Source: Rhizobium aethiopicum (GTDB lineage: Bacteria > Pseudomonadota > Alphaproteobacteria > Rhizobiales > Rhizobiaceae). From it: DNA of 64,000 nucleotides. The first letter of the stretch is position 1. Each line of letters starts with the position of its first letter. Under the pieces are notes generated by a model. It did not search any database and was not told the origin of the DNA. It saw nothing but the letters and a program-made list of their open reading frames with translations. Shown here in pieces: positions 37,293 through 45,850 of the stretch. The stretch spans positions 496,001 to 560,000 of the forward strand of contig NZ_JACIFV010000001.1 in assembly GCF_014197535.1 (NCBI RefSeq), given 5' to 3'. Both the position numbers and the translations under genes were made by a program.

Positions 37293-38174
37293 ATGGAACA
37301 ACAAGCAGCCGATGTCCTCCTCGCCACCCGCACGGCACTCAGCCAGGCAAGCGCGCTTGCAGTCCAATATTCCTTCTCCGTCCTCGGGGCGTTGATCCTG
37401 CTCGTCATCGGTTGGACGCTGGCCGGCTTTGTCAGCCGCTGGGCCTATGAGGGCCTGTCGCGCATCCATGGCATCGACGAGACACTGGCGCGCTTCTTCA
37501 CCAATGTGGTGCGTTATGCGCTGCTGATTCTGGTGTTCATCACCGTGCTCGGCCAATTCGGCGTCCAGACCGCCTCGATCATCGCCGCCCTCGGCGCAGC
37601 CGGCCTGGCGATCGGGCTGGCGCTGCAAGGGACGCTGCAGAATATCGCGGCCGGCATCATGCTCCTGATCCTCAGGCCGTTCCGGGTCGGCGAATATATC
37701 GAGACCAGCAGCGTGGCCGGCACGGTGCGCGAGGTCGGATTGTTTGCGACAGAACTGAGAACCGGCGACGGGCTCTATCGGCTGGCGCCAAATTCAACGC
37801 TGTGGAATACGCCGATCACCAACTTCAGCCGTGAACCTACGCGGCAGAACGACCTGAAAATCAGCATTTCTCATGAGGATGACCTCGATCTGGCGATGGA
37901 GACGTTAATGGGCATTGCCAAAGGCAACCCAAGAGTGCTGCCGTCACCGGCACCCAGCGTTTTCATCGACAGCCTCGGTGACAGCACGATATCACTAACG
38001 CTGCGCTACTGGGCAAAGACCGGAGACTGGTGGCAGGTCAGCCGCGACATGGTGAAGCGGGTAAAACTTGCCTTCGAAGAAAAGGGAGATCCGGCCGCCA
38101 TGCGGGATGATGGAAATTCCGCGCTGGGGAAAAGATCCAACGGCACGGCGACGGAAAAGCCGACACGGCAGTGA
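37293..38174 (+). CDS. mscS: Small-conductance mechanosensitive channel (MscS family)
   Basis: 293 residues: three membrane helices (about 28-130), the pore helix AALGAAGLAIGLALQGTLQNIAAG (read about 102-125) and the beta domain with RPFRVGEYIE and the soluble C-terminal part. Opens on membrane tension to release solutes on hypo-osmotic shock. The E. coli-size product argues against a large MscK-type channel. Short C-terminal extension after the alpha-beta domain is basic. Convergent with sodC. Confidence 0.93.
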   Translation: MEQQAADVLLATRTALSQASALAVQYSFSVLGALILLVIGWTLAGFVSRWAYEGLSRIHGIDETLARFFTNVVRYALLILVFITVLGQFGVQTASIIAALGAAGLAIGLALQGTLQNIAAGIMLLILRPFRVGEYIETSSVAGTVREVGLFATELRTGDGLYRLAPNSTLWNTPITNFSREPTRQNDLKISISHEDDLDLAMETLMGIAKGNPRVLPSPAPSVFIDSLGDSTISLTLRYWAKTGDWWQVSRDMVKRVKLAFEEKGDPAAMRDDGNSALGKRSNGTATEKPTRQ

Positions 38175-38202
38175 AACATTGCAGCGCGGGGCGATCGTCG
38201 GC

Positions 38203-38718
38203 CTATTCGACCACTCCGCAGGCAAGTCTTTCCCCCGCGTCACCGGAAGGCTGACTGCGATAATCATCGGAATTGGCGTGCACCATCAATGCGCGGCCGC
38301 GAATGCCGTCTTTCTTGCCATCAAGCGTGACCATGCCGTCGAAGATCTGGGCTCTGAGCACGCCGTCCTGTCCGACATATTGATTGGGCATGTCGCCGGC
38401 ATGCGGCCCTTTGGCGGCAAGGAGGCCGTGCTCGGCCGAGCCCGGGTTGAAATGACCGCCTGCCGATTCGTAATGGCTCGCCGCGTCGCAGCGGCCGGTT
38501 TCATGAACATGAAAGGCCACCCATTTATTCGCCGGCAGACCCGATATCTCCACTTCGATCAGGACGCCGCCATTGGCGGCGGCCGTCAACTGGGCGCGGC
38601 CATTTTCCTTGCCGTCCTTGCCGACGAAATTGGCGACCGCCGTCTGCTTGTCCTGAGCACCTGCCGGCAAGGCAATCGCCAGCAGGCTCAGGGCGGCGAT
38701 GATGCGCATGGCTTTCAT
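38203..38718 (-). CDS. sodC: Periplasmic Cu/Zn superoxide dismutase
   Basis: 171 residues. Signal peptide (1-21, MKAMRIIAALSLLAIALPAGA) then the Cu/Zn fold with copper ligands in VAFHVHETGRC and zinc ligands in GGHFNPGSAEHG and HAGDMPN, and the C-terminal GERLACGVV motif. The two cysteines (GRC, LAC) form the usual disulfide. Removes superoxide in the periplasm. AAGGAGATCTCC before ATG 38718. Leader contains an inverted repeat CCTTCCGGT (38731-38739) and ACCGGAAGG (38760-38768). Confidence 0.94.
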   Translation of the reverse strand: MKAMRIIAALSLLAIALPAGAQDKQTAVANFVGKDGKENGRAQLTAAANGGVLIEVEISGLPANKWVAFHVHETGRCDAASHYESAGGHFNPGSAEHGLLAAKGPHAGDMPNQYVGQDGVLRAQIFDGMVTLDGKKDGIRGRALMVHANSDDYRSQPSGDAGERLACGVVE

Positions 38719-38792
38719 GGAGATCTCCTTCCTTCCGGTTGTCCTTCTGAACGTGTCAGACCGGAAGGTGTTCCTCTGCGGGCCATCCAACG

Positions 38793-38818
38793 AGAAAAGC
38801 CGACCAACCGGCCGGCTT
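38793..38818 (-). terminator. Terminator between the EF-hand gene and sodC
   Basis: On the minus strand AAGCCG and CGGCTT (38797-38802 and 38813-38818) pair around GCCGGTTGGT, followed by TTCTCGTT. It is 26 bases beyond the EF-hand stop and would end that transcript before the sodC promoter. Confidence 0.5.
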
Positions 38819-38843
38819 GCAGATTAGATGAATTCAGACATCG

Positions 38844-39185
38844 TCAGGCGACGGCGTCGAAATCGAACTGGCCGTAGGTGTTGCGGTAGAGATCGTCGGA
38901 TTGGCTGCCGGTCGCAGACGCGCTCTGCTGCAGCGGATAGGGCACGGCGATGCTGCTTGTCGTGCCGCTGTCGTGGGTATCCATCATCAGCGCAATCAGG
39001 CTGCCGGAAAATTTGGGCTGAGTCTCGCTGCCCATGTCTTCCTCCAGGAGTTCCTTGATGATGCCTGGCTTTTCATCGGCGGCACGTTCGCCGCGGCTCA
39101 ATACGCCGTCGCCGTTTAGATCAAGCCGCGAAAGCGTCGCAAGATACGCATATGAAGTGTCTGAAACGGATGTGGTGCGGGTCAT
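38844..39185 (-). CDS. Small EF-hand protein
   Basis: 113 residues with one canonical EF-hand loop, DLNGDGVLSRGE at residues 22-33, likely binding calcium. The rest (KPGIIKELLEEDMGSET..., QQSASATGSQSDDLYRNTYGQFDF) is unstructured or weakly conserved. No signal peptide or membrane segment is seen. Start ATG 39185 with GGAGG upstream. Divergent from the GGDEF-EAL gene. A second EF-hand, needed for a typical pair, is not evident, so it may dimerise. Confidence 0.8.
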   Translation of the reverse strand: MTRTTSVSDTSYAYLATLSRLDLNGDGVLSRGERAADEKPGIIKELLEEDMGSETQPKFSGSLIALMMDTHDSGTTSSIAVPYPLQQSASATGSQSDDLYRNTYGQFDFDAVA

Positions 39186-39535
39186 ACAAACCTCCATTCA
39201 CCGCCTTTTGCCGGTGGTGTTTGTACGCAATACGAGGTGGGAAATCACTGTTGACTCGGTGGTTAAACTGATTTGCGCAGTGCGTCAATAAGTTGTTAAC
39301 TTCTCATTAACAATGGTTGACAGAAATTAACGGAGCGCGCTCGGACCCGGTTTCCGCGGCTGCCCGCTTTTGTATTTCAGTAATTTTCAATATAGAAAGC
39401 AACCTGTCTGACGACGTGCACCTCTGCTGCACTGCAACCGAATATTAATCCGCCCGCTCCAAAATAGTCATCAGGCATTACCCCGTACGTCACTCATAAA
39501 AATTGATTTCAATCGTCTCTCTCAGAAAGGTTTTC
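39186..39535. other. AT-rich divergent intergenic region
   Basis: About 350 bases between the EF-hand gene and the leader ORF. It is noticeably AT-rich, with TTGACT (39251) and TTGACA (39318 area) hexamers that could be -35 elements and several TTAAC words, consistent with promoters for both sides. No RNA structure or gene recognised. Confidence 0.5.
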
Positions 39536-39613
39536 ATGTCCGATATTTTGAGGCACGTCCATCAGACGCTGACGGCTTTTGCTATGGCCGTCGGCCAAGA
39601 TGCTTTTCCATGA
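39536..39613 (+). CDS. Possible 25-residue leader peptide upstream of the GGDEF-EAL gene
   Basis: ATG at 39536 with AAAGG nine bases upstream encodes MSDILRHVHQTLTAFAMAVG and five further residues ending at TGA 39613. The stop overlaps a downstream in-frame ATG (39610) of the GGDEF-EAL gene as ATGA. It may set translation of that gene by coupling. Could also be chance; the reading frame is short. Confidence 0.4.
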   Translation: MSDILRHVHQTLTAFAMAVGQDAFP

Positions 39614-39654
39614 AGGCTGAAGCGCTCTTCTGGCGGCAATGTACGGAGGCTGTC

Positions 39655-41514
39655 ATGGCCGACGGATCAATCGACGCGCAGCGTCTGATGGAACTAGTGA
39701 TCGCAACCTATCACAGCTATGAAACCGATTATGAGGCAATCGAGAGAAGCACGGAAACGCTTCTGAGGGAAAACCAGACGCTGAGAGGGAATCTATCGGC
39801 GCTCAGTCAAGCGTTCGACGGACAGAAAAAACTGTTCGAGATAGTCCTGAACAACCTGCCGCTCGGCCTCAGCGTTTTCGACGCCGGCCAGCGGCTGACG
39901 CTTTACAATATCCGCTTCCCTCAGCTCTTTGGCCTGACACCGGAAGATATCGCCGCGGGCGCGACGATTGCCGAACTCATCGGCAAAATGCGCGGCAACG
40001 AAAGCACTGCCTCCAAAACCGTCCGGCAGACAGCACGAACTTCCCTCGCCAAGACAGGAAGCAGCAGCATCCGCCGGCGCGAATGGCAGATGCATGATGG
40101 CCGCATCATTCAAAGCGTGGTGACCATCCTCTCCGACGGCAGCAGCATCGCCATTCATGCCGATATCACCGAGGATCGAAAGGCCGCCCAGCGCATCACC
40201 TATCTCGCCCATCACGATCCCCTGACCGGTCTTCCCAATAGGATGTATTTCCGCGAGCAGGTCGATGCGACGCTCGCCGAGCGCAAGCCGCACGAGCAGA
40301 TCGCCCTCGTCCATCTCAATCTCGACCGGTTCAAATCGATCAACAACACGATCGGGGTGTCGGTCGGCGACAAGATCCTGCAGCAGGTCGCGGAGCGGAT
40401 CCGAGCCTGGGCCGGGTCGGAAAACATGCTGGCGCGCCTTGGTTCGGACGAGTTCGCCATCCTGCAGACGGGCAAGCAGCAGCCTAGAAACGTGACGGCG
40501 CTGGCCGACCAGATCCGCCGCGCGCTTTCCGAGCCATTTCTGAACGGCGAGAAACAGGTGACGCTCAGCGTCTCCATGGGTATTGCGATCGCTCCCGAGA
40601 ATGGCGGGGAACCCGATATCCTGCTGAAAAATGCCGGCGTGGCGCTGTCGCATGCCAAGGCGGACGGACGCAAACGCGAGCGCTTCTTCACCGGAGAAAT
40701 GGAAGCACAGATGCAGTTGCGCCATGCGCTGGAGGTAGATCTACGAGTCGCGGTCGAGAATGAGGGATTCGAACTGCATTACCAGCCGCTCTACGATCTT
40801 GCCGAGCGGCGAACCTGCGGTTTCGAAGCATTGATCCGCTGGAACCATCCGGTGCGAGGCCGCGTGCCGCCGATGGATTTCATTCCGCTTGCCGAGGAGG
40901 TCGGCCTCGTCGTCGATATCGGCCGCTGGGTTTTGCGCCAGGCCTGCAGAGATGCTGCCCAATGGCCGGAGAGCATCAAGGTCGCGGTCAATGTTTCGGC
41001 GATCCAGTTCCGCAGCGGCAACCTGATGCAGGACGTCAGCGAAGCGCTTGCCGCCGCCGGGCTGTCGCCATCGCGGCTCGAACTGGAAATCACCGAGAGC
41101 GTGCTGATGGAGAACCTGAACGAGGTGCTGCCGATCCTGCATGCCCTGAGGGACCGCGGCATCCGCATCTCGATGGACGATTTCGGCACCGGATACTCCT
41201 CGCTGAGCTATCTCTCGAGCTTTCCCTTCGACAAGATCAAGATCGACAAATCCTTCGTCAACGACATCGTCGACAACAAGGAGGCACATGCGATCATGCG
41301 CGCGATCATCCTGCTCGGCGATGCGCTCGGCATGCGCGTCACAGTCGAAGGTGTCGAGACGGCCGCCCAGCTGACGCTGCTCGAATGCGAGGAATGCGAC
41401 GAGATTCAGGGCTATCACATCAGTCCGCCGCGCCCGGTCCGTGACGTGCCCCATCTTCTCTCCCTGCCGCCGAAGAGCAGCGGCGCGACGGCTTTTCCGA
41501 CGCTCGAGCGCTGA
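39655..41514 (+). CDS. Cyclic-di-GMP signalling protein, PAS-GGDEF-EAL
   Basis: 619 residues from ATG 39655 (CGGAGG upstream); ATG 39610 is the alternative if coupled to the leader. Layout: N-terminal coiled region, PAS-like sensor (about 65-185), GGDEF (about 190-345) and EAL (about 365-600). The GGDEF site reads RLGSDEF, with the second Gly replaced, so cyclase activity is doubtful. The EAL domain keeps EALIRW, ITES, MDDFGTGYSSL, IKIDKSF and VEGVET, as expected of an active c-di-GMP phosphodiesterase. No membrane helix, so cytoplasmic. Probable control of motility or biofilm. Confidence 0.9.
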   Translation: MADGSIDAQRLMELVIATYHSYETDYEAIERSTETLLRENQTLRGNLSALSQAFDGQKKLFEIVLNNLPLGLSVFDAGQRLTLYNIRFPQLFGLTPEDIAAGATIAELIGKMRGNESTASKTVRQTARTSLAKTGSSSIRRREWQMHDGRIIQSVVTILSDGSSIAIHADITEDRKAAQRITYLAHHDPLTGLPNRMYFREQVDATLAERKPHEQIALVHLNLDRFKSINNTIGVSVGDKILQQVAERIRAWAGSENMLARLGSDEFAILQTGKQQPRNVTALADQIRRALSEPFLNGEKQVTLSVSMGIAIAPENGGEPDILLKNAGVALSHAKADGRKRERFFTGEMEAQMQLRHALEVDLRVAVENEGFELHYQPLYDLAERRTCGFEALIRWNHPVRGRVPPMDFIPLAEEVGLVVDIGRWVLRQACRDAAQWPESIKVAVNVSAIQFRSGNLMQDVSEALAAAGLSPSRLELEITESVLMENLNEVLPILHALRDRGIRISMDDFGTGYSSLSYLSSFPFDKIKIDKSFVNDIVDNKEAHAIMRAIILLGDALGMRVTVEGVETAAQLTLLECEECDEIQGYHISPPRPVRDVPHLLSLPPKSSGATAFPTLER

Positions 41515-41659
41515 CCTCCCTCGATTGCGACTCGCACGTTAAGCCGCTACAAACCGGCTTCGAGATCCCCGGGTTTCATAGCGGCGTCGCTTCCTGTGAA
41601 GCTCCCTTCGCTTTCGGCCGGCGCTCTTCGACGTTTTTCTTCCGACAAGAGGTGGCGCA

Positions 41660-42304
41660 ATGTTCGAGGCCGAAGCCTTTTCCCCTCATGAAACGCTGGC
41701 AGCGGCGCTGATCGCACACGCGGCCGGAGGCGACGACGGCTCACACGATCTTGCCCATATCCTGCGCGTCTTCAGGAACGCCATGCGTATCCATGCGGGA
41801 GAAGACGGAGATGGGCGGATTCTTGCCGCCGCCGTGTTGCTGCACGACTGCGTTGCCGTCGAGAAGAACTCGCCCTTGCGGGCACAAGCATCGGCCTTGG
41901 CGGCGGAAAAGGCTTCGGTGATCCTTTCCGAACTCGGCTGGAGCGAAGCGGATATCGAATCCGCGGCCCACGCCATCACCGCTCATAGTTTTTCCGCGGG
42001 GGTGGCGCCACAGACGCTCGAGGCGAAGATCCTGCAGGATGCCGACCGGCTGGACGCGATCGGCATGGTCGGCGTCGCACGCTGCTTTTATATCGGCGGA
42101 CGAATGGGATCGGGGCTCTACGATCCGTTCGACCCTGCGGGTGCGAACCGTGCGCTCGACGACAAGCGTTATGCCATTGACCACTTCCAGACGAAGCTGT
42201 TCAAACTGGCGGAGGGATTCCAGACCGAGACCGGCCGCCGGATTGCGGCCGCGCGCGACAAGGGCCTGCGCGATTTTCTCGCGGCCTTCATGGATGAAAT
42301 CTAG
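41660..42304 (+). CDS. HD-domain phosphohydrolase
   Basis: 214 residues. Metal ligands of the HD superfamily: SHDLAHILRVFRNA (H, about 28), AVLLHDCVAVEK (HD, about 67), and KILQDADRLDAIG (D, about 128). Resembles the YedJ/YpgQ group, which acts on nucleotides, but the substrate is not fixed. ATG 41660 with a weak purine-rich upstream site. The MOSC gene follows after 22 bases, on the same strand. Confidence 0.88.
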   Translation: MFEAEAFSPHETLAAALIAHAAGGDDGSHDLAHILRVFRNAMRIHAGEDGDGRILAAAVLLHDCVAVEKNSPLRAQASALAAEKASVILSELGWSEADIESAAHAITAHSFSAGVAPQTLEAKILQDADRLDAIGMVGVARCFYIGGRMGSGLYDPFDPAGANRALDDKRYAIDHFQTKLFKLAEGFQTETGRRIAAARDKGLRDFLAAFMDEI

Positions 42305-42326
42305 GGGATCAGATCAGGAGAACGAC

Positions 42327-43184
42327 ATGCATATCAGCGACCTCTTCATCTATCCGCTCAAGAGCGCCCGCGGCATTGCCTTGCCTGCCGCCGAGATTGA
42401 CGCCTGCGGGCTTGCCGGCGACCGGCGGGCGATGATCACCGACCCGCAGGGCCACTTCATCACTCAGCGCGAATTGCCTGATCTCGCGCGCATCGCGACA
42501 CGACCGGAAGCAGGCGCCTTTCGGCTGCTGATGGAAGGAAAGTCCGAACTGTCTGTGCCGCCGCCTCGGCCTGAAGTCCGCATGGATGTGACCGTCTGGA
42601 AATCGACCGTCAGCGCCGCCGTCGCCGATCCCGACAGCAACCGGCAGCTTTCCGAATGGCTCGGCCGCGAGGTGCGACTGGTCTTCTTCGACGGGCAGGC
42701 ACGGCGGACGGCGAATGCCGAATGGGCCGGCGATGGCACGCCGGTCACCTTTACCGACGGCTACCAGATCCTCGTGACGACGACGGGTTCGTTGAAGGCG
42801 CTGAATGCCGATCTCGACGCGCATGGCGAAGGCGCGGTCGGCATGGAACGTTTCCGTCCGAACATCGTCATCGATATCGACGAGGCCTGGCCGGAGGACC
42901 GCTGGGCGGCGATCGAAATATCAGGCATTCGTTTCGATCTCGTCAAGCCCTGTTCCCGCTGCATCATGACGACGCAGGACCAGCTGACCGGTTCGCGCGA
43001 GGGGCCGAACCCGATGCCGGCCATGGGCCGCATCCGCATGTCCGCCGACCGGCGTGTGCCAGGGCCGCTCTTCGGCTGGAATGTCACGCCGCGCGGCAGC
43101 GGACGGATCACGATCGGCGACGAGGTGAAGATCATCGAGGCGCGGCCGGAGGGCTGGGCGATCAAGGTTCGCACACGAGGGTAG
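42327..43184 (+). CDS. MOSC-domain protein (YcbX-like)
   Basis: 285 residues. N-terminal beta-barrel domain (YPLKSARGIALPAAEIDACGLAGDRRAMITD) plus C-terminal MOSC domain with the conserved cysteine of PCSRCIMTTQD (about 212), matching YcbX/mARC proteins that use a molybdenum cofactor to reduce N-hydroxylated compounds. Length is short of YcbX, lacking its ferredoxin domain, so an external electron donor would be needed. CAGGAGAACGAC precedes ATG 42327. Confidence 0.88.
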   Translation: MHISDLFIYPLKSARGIALPAAEIDACGLAGDRRAMITDPQGHFITQRELPDLARIATRPEAGAFRLLMEGKSELSVPPPRPEVRMDVTVWKSTVSAAVADPDSNRQLSEWLGREVRLVFFDGQARRTANAEWAGDGTPVTFTDGYQILVTTTGSLKALNADLDAHGEGAVGMERFRPNIVIDIDEAWPEDRWAAIEISGIRFDLVKPCSRCIMTTQDQLTGSREGPNPMPAMGRIRMSADRRVPGPLFGWNVTPRGSGRITIGDEVKIIEARPEGWAIKVRTRG

Positions 43185-43260
43185 GTCGAATTGCGGAAGG
43201 GCTGAGGGCGCTTTGTCCCTTATCCATCGCAAAGAGCGTGGGGAGGAGTTTCACCGTCTC

Positions 43261-44256
43261 TCACGCATGTCCGAGTGCGGCGTCGATAGCCGCCATGATC
43301 TCGGCCGACAGCGGTCCCTTTTCCAGCGCGCCGGCATTTTCCTCCACCTGGGCGACGGTGCGGAAGCCCGGAATGGGAAAGGTGCGCGGCGACCTCGCCA
43401 GGAGCCAGGCGAGCGCCCCCTGCGTCAACGTGCGACCGCCCGACGTCAGGAGATCGCGGACGGCATCGAGCATTGCTGCAAATTCCGGAGCCATGCGCCC
43501 GTCCTTGAAATAGACCATCCAGGGGAGTGCCGCGCCGCGGACATCCTTGGCGCCCACTGGCTTGTCGGCGGTGAACTTGCCGGTGAGCAGCCCCATGGCC
43601 AGCGGACCGCGATTGATGGAGATCAGGCCCTTCCCTTCGATCACCGCGATCATCTCCGGCACCGGATCGAAGACGTTCATCGTATGCTGGACCGAGACAA
43701 AGCCGGCGCGGCCGGCATGGCGGGCGGCGCGATCGGGATAATCGGTGCTCCAGCCGAAAGCGTCGATCTTGCCTTCGGCGCGCAGCGCCTCCAGCGTGTC
43801 GAAGACGGCATCCGACTGTTCCAGCGGAAAATCGTTGATGTGAAACTGCAGCAGATCGAGGCGGTCGCGCTTGAGACGGCGCAGCGATGTCTCGACCGAG
43901 CGGCGAATGAACGCCTCATCGGCGAAGGCGCCGATTGCCTGCTTCGTCTCCGGATCGGTCGCGAAGCCGAACTTGGTGGCGACGACGATGTCGTCACGAT
44001 TGCCGATCGCTCGGCCGAGCACCTCCTCCGAATGGCCGGCGCCGTAGTTCGAGGCGGTGTCGAAGAAGCGGATGCCGAGGCCGATGGCGCGATCGATCGC
44101 TTCGACGGATTCATTGTCGTCGACTTCGCCCCAGCCAAGCGGCGTGTCACCAGCGTAGAAAGGGCCACCGATCGCCCAGCATCCCATGCCGAGGCGCGGG
44201 ATTTCGCGACCGTTCCAGAGCGTGATCGTCGTCGGTGATGCGGTCTTGGTCAGCAT
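43261..44256 (-). CDS. Aldo/keto reductase
   Basis: 331 residues, TIM barrel NAD(P)H oxidoreductase. Catalytic tetrad members: FDTASNYGAGHSEE (Asp, Tyr), ATKFGF (Lys) and LLQFHIND (His). A strong AAGGAGGATCCC ribosome site before ATG 44256. Substrate unknown; the family reduces aldehydes and ketones. Convergent with the MOSC gene and upstream of none; separate from recO, whose end lies 96 bases away. Confidence 0.9.
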   Translation of the reverse strand: MLTKTASPTTITLWNGREIPRLGMGCWAIGGPFYAGDTPLGWGEVDDNESVEAIDRAIGLGIRFFDTASNYGAGHSEEVLGRAIGNRDDIVVATKFGFATDPETKQAIGAFADEAFIRRSVETSLRRLKRDRLDLLQFHINDFPLEQSDAVFDTLEALRAEGKIDAFGWSTDYPDRAARHAGRAGFVSVQHTMNVFDPVPEMIAVIEGKGLISINRGPLAMGLLTGKFTADKPVGAKDVRGAALPWMVYFKDGRMAPEFAAMLDAVRDLLTSGGRTLTQGALAWLLARSPRTFPIPGFRTVAQVEENAGALEKGPLSAEIMAAIDAALGHA

Positions 44257-44352
44257 GGGATCCTCCTTGATTGGCAGTCAAGAGATAGGTGCCGCCCATC
44301 GGCAGGTAAACCGCCAAATCCGGAGGATGTTTTGCAGCAGTAAAAAACCAGG

Positions 44353-45123
44353 TCAGGCAGGGACGCCGTTCGGATCGGAAAGCGTCCGCGAGGTTGGATC
44401 AAGCGCCCTGAGCGCCGCCCGCACGAAACCGTCACGAGCTGCCGCAGCCTCGATGCCGCGCGGCTCGTAAACATGGCGATGCAGGAAGAACCCGGTCAGA
44501 CGGAACGCGGCTGCAAGGCTGTCGAAGTCCGCCGCGTGATTGGCTTCAACGCCGAGGAAGGGCGGCAGGATCAGCATCTTGTCGGCCCAGGGCGCGCCGG
44601 CGCTGCGGCTGACCGCGCGGCCGGATTTCGGCGAGACATAGGCGAGATCGGACCGGGCGCCCGTCGCCGCGCATTCGGCAAGATCGAGACCGAAACCGAG
44701 ATCATTCAGCACCGCCAACTCGAAACGTACGAAAAGCTCACCGGCATCGGCCGGGTTATACAGGTGATCGAGGATCACCTGCAGAGCGTCGAAGAGGTGG
44801 GGATGCGGGTCTCGTTCGGGCAGCAGCCGCAGCAGAGCGCCCATCGCCTGGACGCCGTAGACGGCGGTGGCCGTTTCCATCAGACGGGCGGCGCGCAGCG
44901 TCACAGGCTCGACGCGGAATTCGCCGAGATGTTCGTCGAGCCGGGCGCGCCAGACGACCTCGACGGCATTGCCCGGCTGCAGCACCGGCTGCATGGCGCG
45001 CGAACGGCCGGAACGCACCAGGCCGAGGTGACGACCGCGACCACGCGTCATTACTTCGGCGATGACGCTCGTCTCGCCGTGGCGTTTGACGCCCAGAATG
45101 ATTGCCTGGTCCTGCCACTGCAT
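44353..45123 (-). CDS. recO: DNA repair protein RecO
   Basis: 256 residues. N-terminal OB-fold ([22 protein letters not shown]) and C-terminal helical domain; the family zinc cysteines are mostly lost, as in other alphaproteobacteria. RecO loads RecA onto SSB-coated gaps with RecR. In most relatives recO directly follows era; here two regulatory genes lie between. Starts at ATG 45123. A CGGGAAA/TTTCCCG stem lies upstream (about 45168-45192). Confidence 0.94.
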   Translation of the reverse strand: MQWQDQAIILGVKRHGETSVIAEVMTRGRGRHLGLVRSGRSRAMQPVLQPGNAVEVVWRARLDEHLGEFRVEPVTLRAARLMETATAVYGVQAMGALLRLLPERDPHPHLFDALQVILDHLYNPADAGELFVRFELAVLNDLGFGLDLAECAATGARSDLAYVSPKSGRAVSRSAGAPWADKMLILPPFLGVEANHAADFDSLAAAFRLTGFFLHRHVYEPRGIEAAAARDGFVRAALRALDPTSRTLSDPNGVPA

Positions 45124-45262
45124 AAGAAGTTCCTGCGACCGATTATCTTATCGTAGCGCATAAGTCGGGAAACCGGAATCGATTTCCCGAAGGATTGCCC
45201 GCAGTTTCAAAGTGATAACATCAGGCGCTCTCAAGCAGATCCCGCCTCCGTCACGGACTATG

Positions 45263-45625
45263 TTAGGCCGCAGCCGGCAGAAGCCTCTGCAGGAATTCGC
45301 GCATCGCCTTTTCGTCGAACGGCTTCACCAGCAGCGGTATATGCTGAAGGTCGCACGGGAAGTCCCGTATATCGGAATAACCGCTGACGAAACCGAAGGG
45401 AATGCCGGCATCGAGAAGATGGCGTGCAAATCCGAAACTCATGCCCTCACCGAGGTTGACGTCGAGAAGGGCGAAATCGTATTTCTCCGCAGCGATGGCG
45501 GCTCTTGCCTGATCGAGACTGCCGACAATATCGATGCTGTCGACACCGGCCAGGCGCAGAATATCCTCGGCCTCCATCGCGATGATCAGACTGTCCTCGA
45601 GAACCAAAACACGGAGTGCATTCAT
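45263..45625 (-). CDS. Single-domain response regulator (receiver only)
   Basis: 120 residues. Receiver fold: acidic pair LVLEDS (about 7-12), phospho-acceptor Asp in FALLDVNLGEG (about 54), Ser/Thr in FVSGYSD and Lys in LLVKPFDE (about 103). No output domain. Start ATG 45625; a longer frame to 45826 encodes an atypical extension and is not supported. No histidine kinase beside it, so its partner is elsewhere. Confidence 0.85.
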   Translation of the reverse strand: MNALRVLVLEDSLIIAMEAEDILRLAGVDSIDIVGSLDQARAAIAAEKYDFALLDVNLGEGMSFGFARHLLDAGIPFGFVSGYSDIRDFPCDLQHIPLLVKPFDEKAMREFLQRLLPAAA

Positions 45626-45850
45626 GATTCCGTGCCCCTCGTCGGGCGCTTGTCGCAGCGCCCCGGCCTTTTCGCCAACATCATTGCCCTCCGGTGCCCC
45701 GCATGGCACGCTATCGGTGAATTCCGCCACCAGTTCTGAATAAACCATTTTTCTGCCCGGTCGATAAGAATCAAAATCGGAGGAAAGATGACGACCGACC
45801 TTATTTTCCCAACAGCTAAACTGCATTTAAAAAAGACATAGGGCGTTCGG

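Noticed and set aside
45788..45841. A 17-codon frame with a GGAGGAAAG ribosome-like site
   Set aside because: Too short and AT-rich, and directed opposite to all neighbours. Could be real, but nothing supports it beyond the purine run.
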